Shown: positions 29,624-39,422, counted from the first letter of the stretch. The stretch: DNA of 64,000 nucleotides from Pycnococcus provasolii (GCA_938743325.2 OW568879.1:186001-250000); one strand, 5' to 3'. The notes: generated by a model not told the origin, from the letters alone. Made by a program: numbers and translations.

Positions 29624-31774
29624 TTACTTGCCCCTCATGTCGAGCAGGTTGTCCACCACACTCGGATCAGCGAGCGTGCTTGTGTCACCAATCTGGTCCT
29701 CCTCGTTGCTCGCAATCTTGCGCAAAATCCTTCGCATGATCTTGCCACTGCGCGTCTTGGGCAATCCCTTCGGCGCCCAGTGAATCACTCCTGGCGATGC
29801 AAAGGCTCCCACGATGCTCCTGACATTCGTCACGAGCTCCTTCTTCAGGTCATCGGAGAATTCCACGCCGTCGTTCATGTTCACGTACGCGTAGATTGCC
29901 TGGCCCTTGATGGGGTGCTCGTAGCCAACCACCGCAGCCTCCGCACACATTGGGTGCTCCACCAGCGCGCTCTCCACCTCCGCGGTTCCGATGCGGTGGC
30001 CGGACACGTTGATGACGTCGTCCACACGTCCGGTGATCCAGTAGTAGCTGTCCTCGTCACGGCGGCTTCCGTCCGAGGTGAAGTAGTATCCCTTGTAGGG
30101 CCCGAAGTACGTGTCCTCGTAACGCTGCTGGTCGCCGTAGATGGTGCGCATGCAGCTCGGCCAGCTCGTCTTGAAGCACAGCACGCCGCTCTGCTCGGTG
30201 CCGTCTTCGGGAATCTCCTTGCCCGTCGTCGGGTCCAGGAGAGCGGGCTCGACGCCGAAGAATGGCTTCGTCGCGGATCCTGGCTTGAGCGGCCACGCGC
30301 CGGGGAGCGGCGTGAGCAGGATACCGCCCGTCTCCGTCTGCCAGTACGTGTCGACAATGGGGCAGCGTCCACCGCCAACCACCTCGTGGTACCAGCGCCA
30401 CGCCTCTGGGTTGATGGGCTCACCCACGGATCCAAGCAGGCGCAGGCTCGAGAGGTCGTACTTCGTCACGAAGTCGTCGCCCGCGGCCATCAGGGAGCGC
30501 ACGAGCGTGGGCGCGGTGTAGAAGACAGTCACCTTGTGGCGCTGCACCATGTCCCAGCAGCGTCCGGCGTCGGGGAACGTGGGAACGCCCTCGAACACCA
30601 CCTGCGTCGCGCCGTTGAGCGTCGGTCCGTACGCGAGGTACGTGTGTCCGGTGATCCAGCCGCAGTCGGCGGTGCACCAGTAGACGTCGTCCTCCTGGTG
30701 GTCGAAGATGTACTTGAACGTCGTTGCGGCGTACACCATGTAGCCTCCCGTGGTGTGGAGCACACCCTTCGGCTTTCCCGTCGACCCGCTCGTGTACAGC
30801 AGGAAGAGCGGGTCCTCGGCGCCAACCCACGTGACGTCGCACGTGTCGCTCTGCGCGCCGACGGCATCTTGCCACCACACGTCGCGTCCCTCGACCATGT
30901 TGATGGCGTCACGCGGCTCCGCAGCCTCGTTGTCGTAGACAAGCACGCTCTTCACCTCGGCTCCCTCCTCCTTCGCCTTCTCGATGCCCGAGTCGACGAT
31001 GGGCTTGAGGCCGATGGCCTTCTTACCGCGCATCACACTTCCGCACGTGAGCACCACCTTCGCCTGGCTGTCGACGATGCGGTCCGCGAGTGCGTCGGCG
31101 GAGAAACCGCCGAAGACGACGGTGTGAATAGCACCGATGCGCGCGCACGCGAGCATGGCAATGGGAAGTTCGAGGACCATGGGCATGTAGACGGCGACGG
31201 CGTCACCCTTCTTCACACCCTGTTCCTTGAGCCAGTTGGCGAGGCGGCACACTTCCTTCTGAAGCTCGGCGTACGTCATGGAGGCGCAGCGTCCCGCTTC
31301 GTTTCCCTCGAAGATGAGCGCGGTCTTGTCGCCGAGTCCGTTCTCGACGTGCCTGTCCACCGCGTTGTAGCACACGTTCGTCTCTCCACCTTCGAACCAC
31401 TTGATGTTGACGGGTCCCTTGGAGACGTCGATTTCGTCAGACGACTTGACGCTGTCCCACTTCTTGTTCCAGTGGAATTCTTCGGCAATCTTGCCCCAGA
31501 ACGTCTCAGGCGACTCGATCGACTCCTTGTACATGGCTTCGTACTGCTCGAGGCTTGAGCAGTTTGCGCGCGCGCTGAACTCGTCGGAGCACGACCACGT
31601 GAGCGGTGCGGCGGTGGGTTCGGCGGAGGCGGCCCTTAAGGCGCTAGAGGTATTGGTGGGACGGTTACGACCACCACTGGAGGCCGAGGCCGAAGGACGA
31701 GGGAGACGAGCTTTAGAGGCGACATGATTCGCCTTAACGGACTTGGTTGGGAGACAGCGTTGCATCATCATCAT
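29624..31774 (-). CDS. ACS: Acetyl-CoA synthetase (acetate-CoA ligase)
   Basis: Converts acetate, ATP and CoA to acetyl-CoA via acetyl-AMP. The 716-residue product has a 70-residue basic, Ser/Ala-rich leader compatible with plastid or mitochondrial import, then a full-length enzyme. Seen motifs: N-terminal ACS domain (FWGKIAEEFHWNKKWD), AMP motif YTSGSTGKPKGVLHTTGGY, the acetate-pocket region containing DCGWITGHTY (Trp present), DTYWQTETGG, the hinge WITGRVDDVINVSGHRIGT, and the acetylation/catalytic lysine motif PKTRSGKIMRR near the C-terminus. A run of four Met codons starts the frame. It converges with the LRR gene (152 bases between stops). A long antisense open frame spans it and is a shadow. 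Confidence 0.97.
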   Translation of the reverse strand: MMMMQRCLPTKSVKANHVASKARLPRPSASASSGGRNRPTNTSSALRAASAEPTAAPLTWSCSDEFSARANCSSLEQYEAMYKESIESPETFWGKIAEEFHWNKKWDSVKSSDEIDVSKGPVNIKWFEGGETNVCYNAVDRHVENGLGDKTALIFEGNEAGRCASMTYAELQKEVCRLANWLKEQGVKKGDAVAVYMPMVLELPIAMLACARIGAIHTVVFGGFSADALADRIVDSQAKVVLTCGSVMRGKKAIGLKPIVDSGIEKAKEEGAEVKSVLVYDNEAAEPRDAINMVEGRDVWWQDAVGAQSDTCDVTWVGAEDPLFLLYTSGSTGKPKGVLHTTGGYMVYAATTFKYIFDHQEDDVYWCTADCGWITGHTYLAYGPTLNGATQVVFEGVPTFPDAGRCWDMVQRHKVTVFYTAPTLVRSLMAAGDDFVTKYDLSSLRLLGSVGEPINPEAWRWYHEVVGGGRCPIVDTYWQTETGGILLTPLPGAWPLKPGSATKPFFGVEPALLDPTTGKEIPEDGTEQSGVLCFKTSWPSCMRTIYGDQQRYEDTYFGPYKGYYFTSDGSRRDEDSYYWITGRVDDVINVSGHRIGTAEVESALVEHPMCAEAAVVGYEHPIKGQAIYAYVNMNDGVEFSDDLKKELVTNVRSIVGAFASPGVIHWAPKGLPKTRSGKIMRRILRKIASNEEDQIGDTSTLADPSVVDNLLDMRGK

Positions 31775-32521
31775 GGAACAAACAGCAGTCTTCTTAAGAG
31801 TGGGATCGGATTATTGTTCCGATGGGACAAATAAACGGTAAGATGGGTGTGATGGGAAGTCTCCGGAGATACGGGCCCCTTTTAAGGTTGGATTTGCATT
31901 TGCGTTACCCGTCTGCGGAACTTCGAGAACATTTGCAAATATGGGACATCCGATTGACATTCAAAGGGCAACGAAGCCACTGTTCTCGTGAAGACAAACG
32001 CAACCGTGATGAACAGGAATAATAATAATAATGTCACTCAATCACATCACTGCCATCTGGCAACTTAGGCAAACTCGCAGCTACTTCCTAACCTTAGTCT
32101 AGCTAAAATTTACAGGTACGGAATGGTCGTGACCGTGGCAGCGTGGGTCTGGTGGAGATATGCACCCGCTCGGCTCGCCCTCTTGCCCGTCTGTTGCCCG
32201 TCAGTATCACACCCGGGTATCCTCGAGGAGAAAGAACCGCGTCCAGGGAGGGAGTTCCCACAAAGACCATCCCACCAGGCGGCCACCTCCCCCTCCACCT
32301 GGGGAGAAAAACGTGAACCCCCCCGAACCTTCCTCTCTCAGAGTAGGGTTAGGGTTAGGGTTAGGGCTCGGGTTAGGGTTAGGGTGCTCTCATGAGCAAC
32401 TAACTAGGTTGCATGGCCGCGGCGTCATCCCTCGTCGTACTACGATAGTCTGTGCGTTTGCTGCGTTAAATACTTCACTTCAATTAAAAACAAAACGACG
32501 GACAGGACAGATATGTTAAAG
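31775..32521. other. Intergenic, upstream of ACS
   Basis: 747 bases between the ACS start and the 3' end of the OB-fold gene. It holds an AT-rich TAATAATAATAA stretch near 32,020, a GGGAG/CCCAC-rich stretch near 32,240-32,320 and a TTAGGG array. No gene is supported. Confidence 0.5.
32344..32385. repeat. Interstitial TTAGGG array
   Basis: Seven TTAGGG-type units with one variant (CTCGGG) in the middle, orientation opposite to the arrays at 9.0, 13.7, 16.4 and 33.1 kb. Confidence 0.95.
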
Positions 32522-32999
32522 TCAGTCGTCTGTGACCGTCACGAGCTCGTACTCCACCGCGCTCAGGTCGTTGTCTAGCTTAGGTGTAATCCCATCTCCG
32601 CTGCCAGCTTCTGCAGCCTCCACCACACCCCACTTATCCACCGCAAGACGCATAGATCCTTTGTACATGTCTGTGTGGGGTTGTGTGCGCGTGGGTGTGA
32701 GTACTTGTGACGAAAGCGATTGTGTGCGCCAACGAACAAAACATACCAATCTTCGCGTTGCGCAGCAGAACGACCGATCCAGGTTTCAGCAAGTCGACTT
32801 GTTCGTTGCGTGCAGTGAAGGTGATGACGCCTGTGGAGTCACCCACGAGGCACTCTGAGATTTTCAACGACGAGCCGTCTTGTCGGCGTCTCGACACGAC
32901 GGTCTTGGCGTCCACCACCTTCACGCGTAGGTTATGGTTCGCCGTGCCTGGCCGGAGCGACGACACGGTGACGAACACGGGCTCGCTCTTCACGGACAT
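32522..32999 (-). CDS. Small OB-fold nucleic-acid-binding-type protein (At4g28440-like), spliced
   Basis: Two exons: 32999-32747 and 32670-32522, with a 76-nt GTATGT..CACAG intron inside one Asp codon. The 133-residue product is a single OB fold: FVTVSSLRPGTANHNLRVKV, the core ISECLVGDSTGVITFTARNEQVDLLKPG, then NAKID-MYKGSMRLAVDKWG across the splice junction, and LSAVEYELV at the end. This is the pattern of the plant At4g28440-like family, related to the OB fold of SOSS-B/hSSB single-strand-binding proteins. A role in single-stranded DNA or RNA binding is inferred from fold only. Start at ATG 32999 (MSVKSEP); the frame is open further upstream without homology. It is divergent from the next gene across a telomere-repeat-bearing gap. 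Confidence 0.88.
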
Positions 33000-33462
33000 T
33001 GTACAGTATGATAGGAGTGTGATCGAAATCCCGGGAAGGGGAGGCGGCAACGCACAGGGAACTCTCCCCGGGCTGCCGGGGGAGAGAAGAGAAGAGAAGG
33101 GTCAGGGGACTGACGCGTGGTAACCCTAACCCTAAAAAAAATAGGAGACTTCACCCTAACCCTAACCCTAACCCTAACCCTAGTTCTTATTCCATACCCT
33201 AACACCTTCCTTGGGAGAGCAGGTCCCTGACCCGTCCCAGGGCAAAGCAGGCTGAGCAGGCGTCCCGTCACTTCACTTCACAAGTCATTTTGATTTTATT
33301 TTCTCGAAATTGTGTTGCGTGTTGTGTGCGCGTGTTGTGTGCGCGTGTTGTGTGTGCGTGTGTTGTGTTCGCAATTGCAATTGTAGCGAGTATCCTCCTG
33401 ACACTACAATACCCTACGGTAGTCTATCAAGTCAAATCCGTCAATATACCAAACTTCCATCC
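33000..33462. other. Divergent intergenic region with hairpin and telomere-type repeats
   Basis: 463 bases. A near-perfect G/C hairpin, CTCCCCGG-GCTG-CCGGGGGAG, at about 33064-33084; CCCTAA arrays at 33121-33182; then a GTGTGCGTGTTGTGTGCG-type repeat (33,310-33,370). Promoters for both flanking genes should lie here. Confidence 0.55.
33121..33182. repeat. Interstitial CCCTAA array, split in two
   Basis: Two blocks of CCCTAA units (33121-33135 and 33153-33182) separated by a short A-rich spacer, about 120 bases from the OB-fold gene's start codon. Confidence 0.95.
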
Positions 33463-34272
33463 ATGTCGCCAACGCGCTCACGTGTAAACAACGTTCACAT
33501 GTCTGTGGTCGTTGACAACACGCCACTGCCCGTCAACAAACACCCACTCACGCAAAGCGAGTTCGTCGTCACGCCATTCAACGTCAAGTCGACGCGAATG
33601 GTCGAAGAACACGAAAGCAACAGGTATGGAGAGTCATTCAAGCAAAGCTGGCCGCGTACGCCTTTCAAGCTGCGAATGGTCAACAACAACAACTTTGACG
33701 TCGCCTGCACGGCATACGTGGACGGAAAGAAGGCCATCATGCGCGTCGCGAAGGCGCTTGACTCGACGGATCTGGAAGGTTATGTTGCGGATCCAGAACG
33801 AAACTCGGGGGACATTCGTGCGTTTGAGTTCACCTTGCCTCGCATGCTTTTCCAAGAGGAGAAAGACAACTTCTTCAAGAATGTCACACTCGAAGAGCGC
33901 GAGGCAGTGGGAACAATTCGTGTGAAGTTGCGCCGTGCGACGTTTGCGCGCACCGATGATTATGCAGTGTCTAGGTCGGATCGCAAAGTTGACGCGGTCA
34001 ACAAGGAGGTGGCCAAGCAGAAAAAAGTCTCTGCCGCCGCCAAAGCTGGCAATGTGGTGCAGCACGCTAATAATACAAAGGCGGATTTCTACAACTACCA
34101 CGAACACCTCGGCACGCTCGAGGTGCGGTACGCCACCAAGGAGGAGTTGAAACAGCGCGGATTCGCCAGCAAGAGCATTCGGTGCCTGAACGACGCCGCC
34201 TTACGCGACGACGATGAAGTCGTCGTATGTCGACCACCCAAGAAACCACGCACGATCGTGAACATCGAATAA
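33463..34272 (+). CDS. Unrecognised 269-residue protein
   Basis: I do not recognise the family. ATG 33463 is preferred; the frame is open upstream to 33310 but that stretch reads as a Cys/Val-rich translation of a GT-repeat and is unlikely to be coding. The protein opens with a beta-rich, soluble-looking region (PLPVNKHPLTQSEFVVTPFN), a KLRMVNNNNFDVACTAYVDG segment that looks like a beta-sandwich strand pair with an NNN turn, then GYV and a further GTIRVKLRR strand. A Lys-rich helical segment follows (VDAVNKEVAKQKKVSAAAKAG), then a GTLEVRYATKEELKQRGF element. The ending, CRPPKKPRTIVNIE, could be a nuclear localisation signal. The paired 'strand + VDG' and 'GTI/GTL-x-V' elements suggest an all-beta domain similar to some algal and algal-virus hypothetical proteins; this is an impression, not an assignment. 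Confidence 0.6.
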   Translation: MSPTRSRVNNVHMSVVVDNTPLPVNKHPLTQSEFVVTPFNVKSTRMVEEHESNRYGESFKQSWPRTPFKLRMVNNNNFDVACTAYVDGKKAIMRVAKALDSTDLEGYVADPERNSGDIRAFEFTLPRMLFQEEKDNFFKNVTLEEREAVGTIRVKLRRATFARTDDYAVSRSDRKVDAVNKEVAKQKKVSAAAKAGNVVQHANNTKADFYNYHEHLGTLEVRYATKEELKQRGFASKSIRCLNDAALRDDDEVVVCRPPKKPRTIVNIE

Positions 34273-34462
34273 GCCTTAACTAAGTAGGTCGTCACCTCCC
34301 ATCATGTCATGTTGTAATCAAATCAAATCAAATCAAACTTTGAAAATAAAAGGGGAGGGTTCTTACAAATCTTATGGTGTGCAATACACAAATAAACAAA
34401 CGATGCTTATGCTCTGGTATGTAGCATATCTGTGGGAGAATAGTGGGAGAATCAACTGCAAT

Positions 34463-36226
34463 TTAAGGCACCGCACCAACAGCTGGCGCACTTGCCGGCG
34501 CCATCATGTGCGCGCTGGAGTGATATTGAGCATACTGCGCCTGCGCCTGCGCAATTTGCGCGGCGTACGCCTCGTACAGGCCATTGCGACGACGCTGGAA
34601 CTCATCAGCCGCCCAGAAGAGCGACTGCGCGTCGTGCATGCCAAAGACGTGCACCAGGAACGCCCTCCAGTCCTTGTCTCGTGTAATCTCCTTGGAAATT
34701 ACAGCCGCAGGTGGCTCCTTAGGCTCGCCGTTGTTGTTGTCGTCGTCGTCGTCCTTCTCAGCCGCGTCGCCGCCATCCTCCGTGGCATTGGCCATGGAAT
34801 TCAGAGTCGCGCCTATTGTTGGGTCGAGCTTCGCACCCGCGCCCAGGTACAGCTTTGCTGCATCGCGTACGGCGATGCCCTTCGTGGAGTTGGACGGCAG
34901 AGGGCGCAGCAGGTCCACCACGAGGTAGTACACCGTGTCACCGCACATCTCCTTCACATACAAGATCGCGTCGCGGATCTCCTGCTCCGTCGCCTTGATC
35001 TCAGACGCCTTTCCAAAGCTTGCAATGATCATGCCGCTGCCCGGAGGCACCGTCGGCAAGGCTGTCGGCATGGCAGCAACCTTTTTGCGCTTCGGCGGCG
35101 AGCTTCCTGGCGGCCGCGAACGCCGGGATCCTGGCGGGCGCTTGCCACCGCCTTCCACGCCCTCCATCTTTTGAAGCTCTTCGAGCTCTTTCATGTGGTA
35201 TTTGTGTGCGTGACGTCTCAAGTTGGAGAAACCTTGGGAAGAGCGAACGTTGTATCGTCCCAGCCGGCAGAGCACGCAAGCGAGCTGGTACATGCGGTCT
35301 TTCTCGCGTGGATTGTCGTCTGGGTTGAGGTTGTCGTACATCGCCCAATAGTCGTTGGTTCTTCGCAGCTTCAGCCACATTGTTCGGTTGGACTTGAGCT
35401 TGTTCATTTTATCTTCGTGAGAAAGCTCCATGGCTGCGCCACCGACGTTCAGATGCATGCTGGTATAGTCCAAAGTGGTCGTTGCCAGGAGCGGCGGAGG
35501 GAGAAGCGCAGGGTTGGAAGTGGTAGTGGGTGGTGGCATTGGCACGGCGGCGCTTGTTGTTGTGGGGAGTCGGCTCATGGCGAATGCCGTGGATGGTGGG
35601 AGGGGGAGGGATGTGCGCGCTGCTTGTTCCTGTGGTAGCACCATTGCCGTGTTTGTCGTGTTTGGCGGCATGGGCATAGACATGGGAATCGGACTCAAGT
35701 TAGGCTGCAAGATCTGCTGGCCTTGATACGACCCTTGTGGCGTCATGACGTGCTGTGCATGTGCATTTTGGTACGTGCGAGCAGGCGCCTGACTCACCGC
35801 GATGTGAGCGTGCATCATTTGCCCGTGACCCGGCTGTTGGCCCGCAGGAAGAGCGTGTGACGACGTCGGCAGTGATGGCGGCATGGCGACTTGCTGATGT
35901 TGTTGTTGTTGTTGTTGTTGTGGCATGGATGTCGGTACGAGCATTTGTTGCGGCATCGACACGGCAGGCATTTGCGCAGGCATTTGCGCGGCGGCAGGCA
36001 CAAGTCCTCCCCCCAGTGACGGCTGCTGCACGTGATTTTGTTGATATGCGTGATTTGGGTTCTGCAGGCCTATGGTAGAGACTGGGACTTGGAGCTGAGC
36101 AGACGCCACTCCGATCATGCCAGTACTCGATACTGGTACCCCCATAGGATTCATGCCTGTACCACCACCACCAGGCGCAACCGCAGAGTGGTTCCCAGGC
36201 CCAGGAACCGCAGGTCGTTCTGTCAT
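34463..36226 (-). CDS. Zinc-finger-like protein with two undescribed domains, paralogous to the gene at 38.9-40.6 kb (gene A)
   Basis: 587 residues from ATG 36226. The first ~270 are Gln/Met/Pro/Ala-rich (a QQQQQQ-type tract near residue 110), like a transcriptional activation region. A possible zinc finger follows near residues 320-360: C-x-x-C in ACVLCRLGRYN, then HAHKYH with suitably spaced His, similar in spacing to BED-type or C2H2 fingers. A basic linker (PPKRKK) could be a nuclear signal. Domain 1 (about 411-463) reads EIRDAILYVKEMCGDTVYYL then RDAAKLYLGAGAKL. After an acidic/Asn linker, domain 2 (about 513-540) is RDKDWRAFLVHVFGMHDAQS. Both are shared with the protein on the far side of the Rieske gene. 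A DNA-binding regulator is a reasonable guess, not proven. Confidence 0.75.
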   Translation of the reverse strand: MTERPAVPGPGNHSAVAPGGGGTGMNPMGVPVSSTGMIGVASAQLQVPVSTIGLQNPNHAYQQNHVQQPSLGGGLVPAAAQMPAQMPAVSMPQQMLVPTSMPQQQQQQQHQQVAMPPSLPTSSHALPAGQQPGHGQMMHAHIAVSQAPARTYQNAHAQHVMTPQGSYQGQQILQPNLSPIPMSMPMPPNTTNTAMVLPQEQAARTSLPLPPSTAFAMSRLPTTTSAAVPMPPPTTTSNPALLPPPLLATTTLDYTSMHLNVGGAAMELSHEDKMNKLKSNRTMWLKLRRTNDYWAMYDNLNPDDNPREKDRMYQLACVLCRLGRYNVRSSQGFSNLRRHAHKYHMKELEELQKMEGVEGGGKRPPGSRRSRPPGSSPPKRKKVAAMPTALPTVPPGSGMIIASFGKASEIKATEQEIRDAILYVKEMCGDTVYYLVVDLLRPLPSNSTKGIAVRDAAKLYLGAGAKLDPTIGATLNSMANATEDGGDAAEKDDDDDNNNGEPKEPPAAVISKEITRDKDWRAFLVHVFGMHDAQSLFWAADEFQRRRNGLYEAYAAQIAQAQAQYAQYHSSAHMMAPASAPAVGAVP

Positions 36227-36636
36227 GGATATGCAATCAAGCTGAAGTAGATGAAGAGAAAGAATGCAAGCAAGGCAAGGAAAAGAATGAGAATGAGAAT
36301 GCACAAGCACCAAGCACGAAAGCACGCGCGCGTCCGGTCACCGGTGCGTTATTCCACTTATTCGACGGGACGGGAACTGTGCACACAACACGGACACGGA
36401 CGCGACAAAAACCCAATATGTAGGTGATAGGTCGGCGAGAACAGGCTCAAGAAGAGTGGGAGAGAACAGTGGGAAACCTTCCTGGCGGCGGCGCCTTTAG
36501 TAAGCGTTATCAATATCACGTCCATGGAGGGATCCCCTGGCTGCCCTGAAATCGTACCATTTCTTTCTTCTTCCCCGAGTGTGCCCACCCCCTGCCTGGA
36601 CCTGTGATTGGGACTACCCGTAGTTTGTGGCTGGCG
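36227..36636. other. Divergent intergenic region, gene A / Rieske oxygenase
   Basis: 410 bases; no gene. It contains a GGCTGCC-centred near-palindrome at about 36533-36548 (CCCCTGGCTGCCCTG), one of several similar sites in the window. Confidence 0.45.
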
Positions 36637-38286
36637 ATGGCGCGTCCAATCAACCTACGCACGTCAATGTCAATCTCCTCCCAGGCACGTATCTCAGTCA
36701 TCACTTGTGCTTCGAAGCAACGTGCTTGTGCTTTTCCTTCCGTCTTCTTTCTGAAACATGATTCCTTTCGATCTCGTCACATTTTGTCCTCGGCCTCCAG
36801 GCGCTCAGTCACAATCAAACATGCCACATCATCTTCATCATCATCCACATCATCGTACGACTGGACGCGGCAGTGGTACGCCGTCTCATGGGTCACCGAC
36901 ATACCGCTCAACACGCCCTATAAGACGACGCTCTTCGACGTTGACTACGTCGTCGTGAGGACACCAAGTGACGTCTACGCGACACGCGACGCATGCCCGC
37001 ACCGACTTGCAAGTCTCGCGGAAGGACGCGTTACTACCGACGGACGACTGCAGTGTGCGTACCACGGGTGGTCCATAGAAGGAGACACGGGGGATATTCA
37101 CGTGCCGCAGGCACCGCGAGGGAAGGTGCCGTGTGCCACAATGTACCCGTGCATGGTGAAGGGCGGTCTCGTCTGGCTACTACCTTGTGAAGGCGCCGAC
37201 GCAGTAACCGCACCACCGCCGTATGTTCCCGAGGAGCTCGAACACGACGATGTTGCCGCGGGAGTAGTCAGAGATGTTCCCATCGACTTCAGCTTGCTGC
37301 TCGAGAATGTGGTAGACTATGACCACGGCCTGTTCGCTCATCAGGTGAGTGGCTTTGACTTGTACTGCGGTTCGCTGGATCATCCGCAGGAGGTGAGCAC
37401 GTCGTACGACGCGGATGGACGCTTTGAAGTGACGATGACGACGAAGGCACTGCCAAAGGTACTTGAAACCAATTCACTCAGCGATTCTGCGTCTCCACTT
37501 ACGGCTACTGCGATATTTAAGTCGCCACAATTCGTGAGCGCCTGCCGATTCGACGACGAGGGGAAAACGAGCTTCAAGACCGTCTTCTGGCTTGTGCCAA
37601 CGGGCGTCGGGCGTTCTCGCTTCCTGAGCAAGGGCTACGCGCCTGGGAAGAAGAAGGGTCTGCCTCGCTGGGTTCAGCATCTCTTCATCAACCGCTTTCT
37701 CGACCAAGATAGCCATTTGCTAGTCACCGAACAGTCGTATGTGCTCGCGGAGGAATTCAAGGCTGCGGCTGAGAAGAAACCGCTCAAACGCGACCGTGTT
37801 TACCGCTACGCATCTCCAGGAGAAAAGTTGCTTGCGGCGATTGGAAAGTGGCTCGACACGACTGTGCCGAAACAGCCAGGTCGATACGACGCGCTTAAGA
37901 GCGTTGCAGCCCTCGCTCGTATCGCACCGGCGTTCACAACTGCCCCTCGCGAGATCACGCTTGACCGGTGGTCTCAGCATACTGCCGTGTGTGCAGATAG
38001 CCAGGCGATGCTTCGCAATGCGAGGTGGCTTGCATGCATCGCCGCGGCTGCCGCCGCATGTTTGGCGTACCGTGGCGTGCAGGTTCTAGCGAGCCAAGGC
38101 GGATGGTACTGCGTCGCACATTGCGCATTCTCTGCCGTTTGTTTGCTCGTGTCGGCGGTGTCTGCGTGGATCGTCACGGAGTTCAGCGGTTTCCGGAAGA
38201 CGGCGCTGAGTCGCGACGCGGACTTGCGTCGCATCCCGACACTGTTCCCGGACCAGCCCGGCGTTTCGCACAGTGCCACGCCCTAG
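36637..38286 (+). CDS. Rieske non-haem oxygenase of the PaO/CAO/PTC52 family
   Basis: 549 residues with a basic, Ser/Arg-rich N-terminus (about 1-75) compatible with plastid import. The Rieske 2Fe-2S ligands are Cys120-x-His122 (ACPHR) and Cys140-x-x-His143 (CAYHGW). The mononuclear iron site has Asn224, Asp227, His230 and His235 (NVVDYDHGLFAHQ). Two hydrophobic helices near the C-terminus (about residues 465-485 and 493-515) match the membrane anchors of pheophorbide a oxygenase relatives. The segment before them, DRWSQHTAVCADSQAM, aligns with the CxxC redox motif of the family but has only the first Cys. Members open the chlorophyll ring, oxidise chlorophyll a to b, or act on protochlorophyllide; which applies here cannot be told. 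The first in-frame ATG is 36637. Confidence 0.9.
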   Translation: MARPINLRTSMSISSQARISVITCASKQRACAFPSVFFLKHDSFRSRHILSSASRRSVTIKHATSSSSSSTSSYDWTRQWYAVSWVTDIPLNTPYKTTLFDVDYVVVRTPSDVYATRDACPHRLASLAEGRVTTDGRLQCAYHGWSIEGDTGDIHVPQAPRGKVPCATMYPCMVKGGLVWLLPCEGADAVTAPPPYVPEELEHDDVAAGVVRDVPIDFSLLLENVVDYDHGLFAHQVSGFDLYCGSLDHPQEVSTSYDADGRFEVTMTTKALPKVLETNSLSDSASPLTATAIFKSPQFVSACRFDDEGKTSFKTVFWLVPTGVGRSRFLSKGYAPGKKKGLPRWVQHLFINRFLDQDSHLLVTEQSYVLAEEFKAAAEKKPLKRDRVYRYASPGEKLLAAIGKWLDTTVPKQPGRYDALKSVAALARIAPAFTTAPREITLDRWSQHTAVCADSQAMLRNARWLACIAAAAAACLAYRGVQVLASQGGWYCVAHCAFSAVCLLVSAVSAWIVTEFSGFRKTALSRDADLRRIPTLFPDQPGVSHSATP

Positions 38287-38910
38287 ACGAGTTCGCACAT
38301 AGCTAACGGCACCACCCTAGAGACTACTCGACTGTCGCATGGCAGATTTCCTCGTCCACGGGTGTGGGTGCATGAAAATCCGCAAAGCTTGCGCCATTTG
38401 CGAAGTTGCGATTGATTCCCATAGACTATGAATATGAAGTTGCGCATACCTGTACTTACAAAGATATACTGTACAGTATCATCGGTACAGTGCAGTACAG
38501 GTATGTAAAATAACACACACTAGATTACGTAAAGTTTTGCTGTAAACCATGACTTGACATGATTCCCATGATTCCCATGATTCGCCTTGAGTATACACAC
38601 ACACTCATCATCGGCGAGGTAAAGGTAAGGACTATGATAGGTAGGTGGTCACATAAGGGTAGTCCCGACGGAAACGGGAAAGCCCCGGGGCAGAGTCCAG
38701 AGAACCCCGAATTTTGCAAAGCCCTTGGAGGTTTGCCTTTCCGCCCTGATCATTTGCCGCCGAGTCTTGCCGCGGAGTCGAGTCTTGGCCCACTGTGTTG
38801 TTCCCCCGGCTGCCCGGCCCGGGGCGGAGGTTGAGAAAAGCCGCCGCCATTCTCCCTCCCCCAACCGCCATCACTCCGTCTGGGTACACCGCTTCCACGG
38901 ACTTTCGTCG
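38287..38910. other. Intergenic, Rieske gene to gene B
   Basis: 624 bases with no credible gene. It contains a set of nested inverted repeats (38445-38505, below), a CATGATTCC triplet repeat near 38,556-38,583, and a GC-rich segment with a CCCCCGGCTGCCCGG near-palindrome at about 38,803. Confidence 0.5.
38445..38505. repeat. Nested inverted repeats with GTACAG core
   Basis: Outer perfect 12-bp arms: CATACCTGTACT at 38445-38456 and AGTACAGGTATG at 38494-38505. Inside lies a perfect 14-bp palindrome, ATACTGTACAGTAT, at 38466-38479. It could be a cruciform, a 3' processing structure or a remnant of a small inverted-repeat element; it lies about 160 bases after the Rieske stop codon. Confidence 0.85.
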
Positions 38911-39376
38911 ATGGAGTCCATGGCTCCGTCAGTAGGAAACCCCTCGTTCGTTCCATCCAGTGCTAGTGACCACCTTCCACTTCCGTCTTCGACGGACTTG
39001 CCCGTCGGTGACTTGCCCGTGACGCCTCTGGGGAGTCGCATGCCGCAACCACCTCAGTCTTCCGTGCCAACCAATTCTGGGGAACCTATCCCATTGGTGG
39101 TGCCTCCCTCGTCGTATACGGAATTGCCATCAACAGGCACGTTGGAGGAGCCTCAACCACTGGCGCAACTGCCACCCACATCCATGTTGGAAGAGGAACC
39201 AATTCCCTTGGAACCGGCTTCCACGGTGTTGCAGGCCGATGTAGCAGCAGGAGCAGCAGCACCGCCAAAGCCGGGTTCGCACGCAGACGTGGTGATGGCA
39301 GCTCCACCTGTGGAAGCAGCAGCTACGCCACTGGCTTCCACGTTGCAGGCCAATGCAGCAGCACCGGAGCCGTCTT

Positions 39377-39422
<46 letters not shown>

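Noticed and set aside
29780-31558. 592-codon plus-strand frame opposite acetyl-CoA synthetase
   Set aside because: Antisense shadow of a strongly conserved gene.
33310-33462. N-terminal extension of the 33.5 kb gene
   Set aside because: Reads through a GTGTGCGTG repeat giving Cys/Val runs; unlikely to be protein-coding.
34304-35638. 444-codon plus-strand frame opposite gene A
   Set aside because: The minus-strand frame contains the shared domains and zinc-finger-like segment; this one is a shadow.
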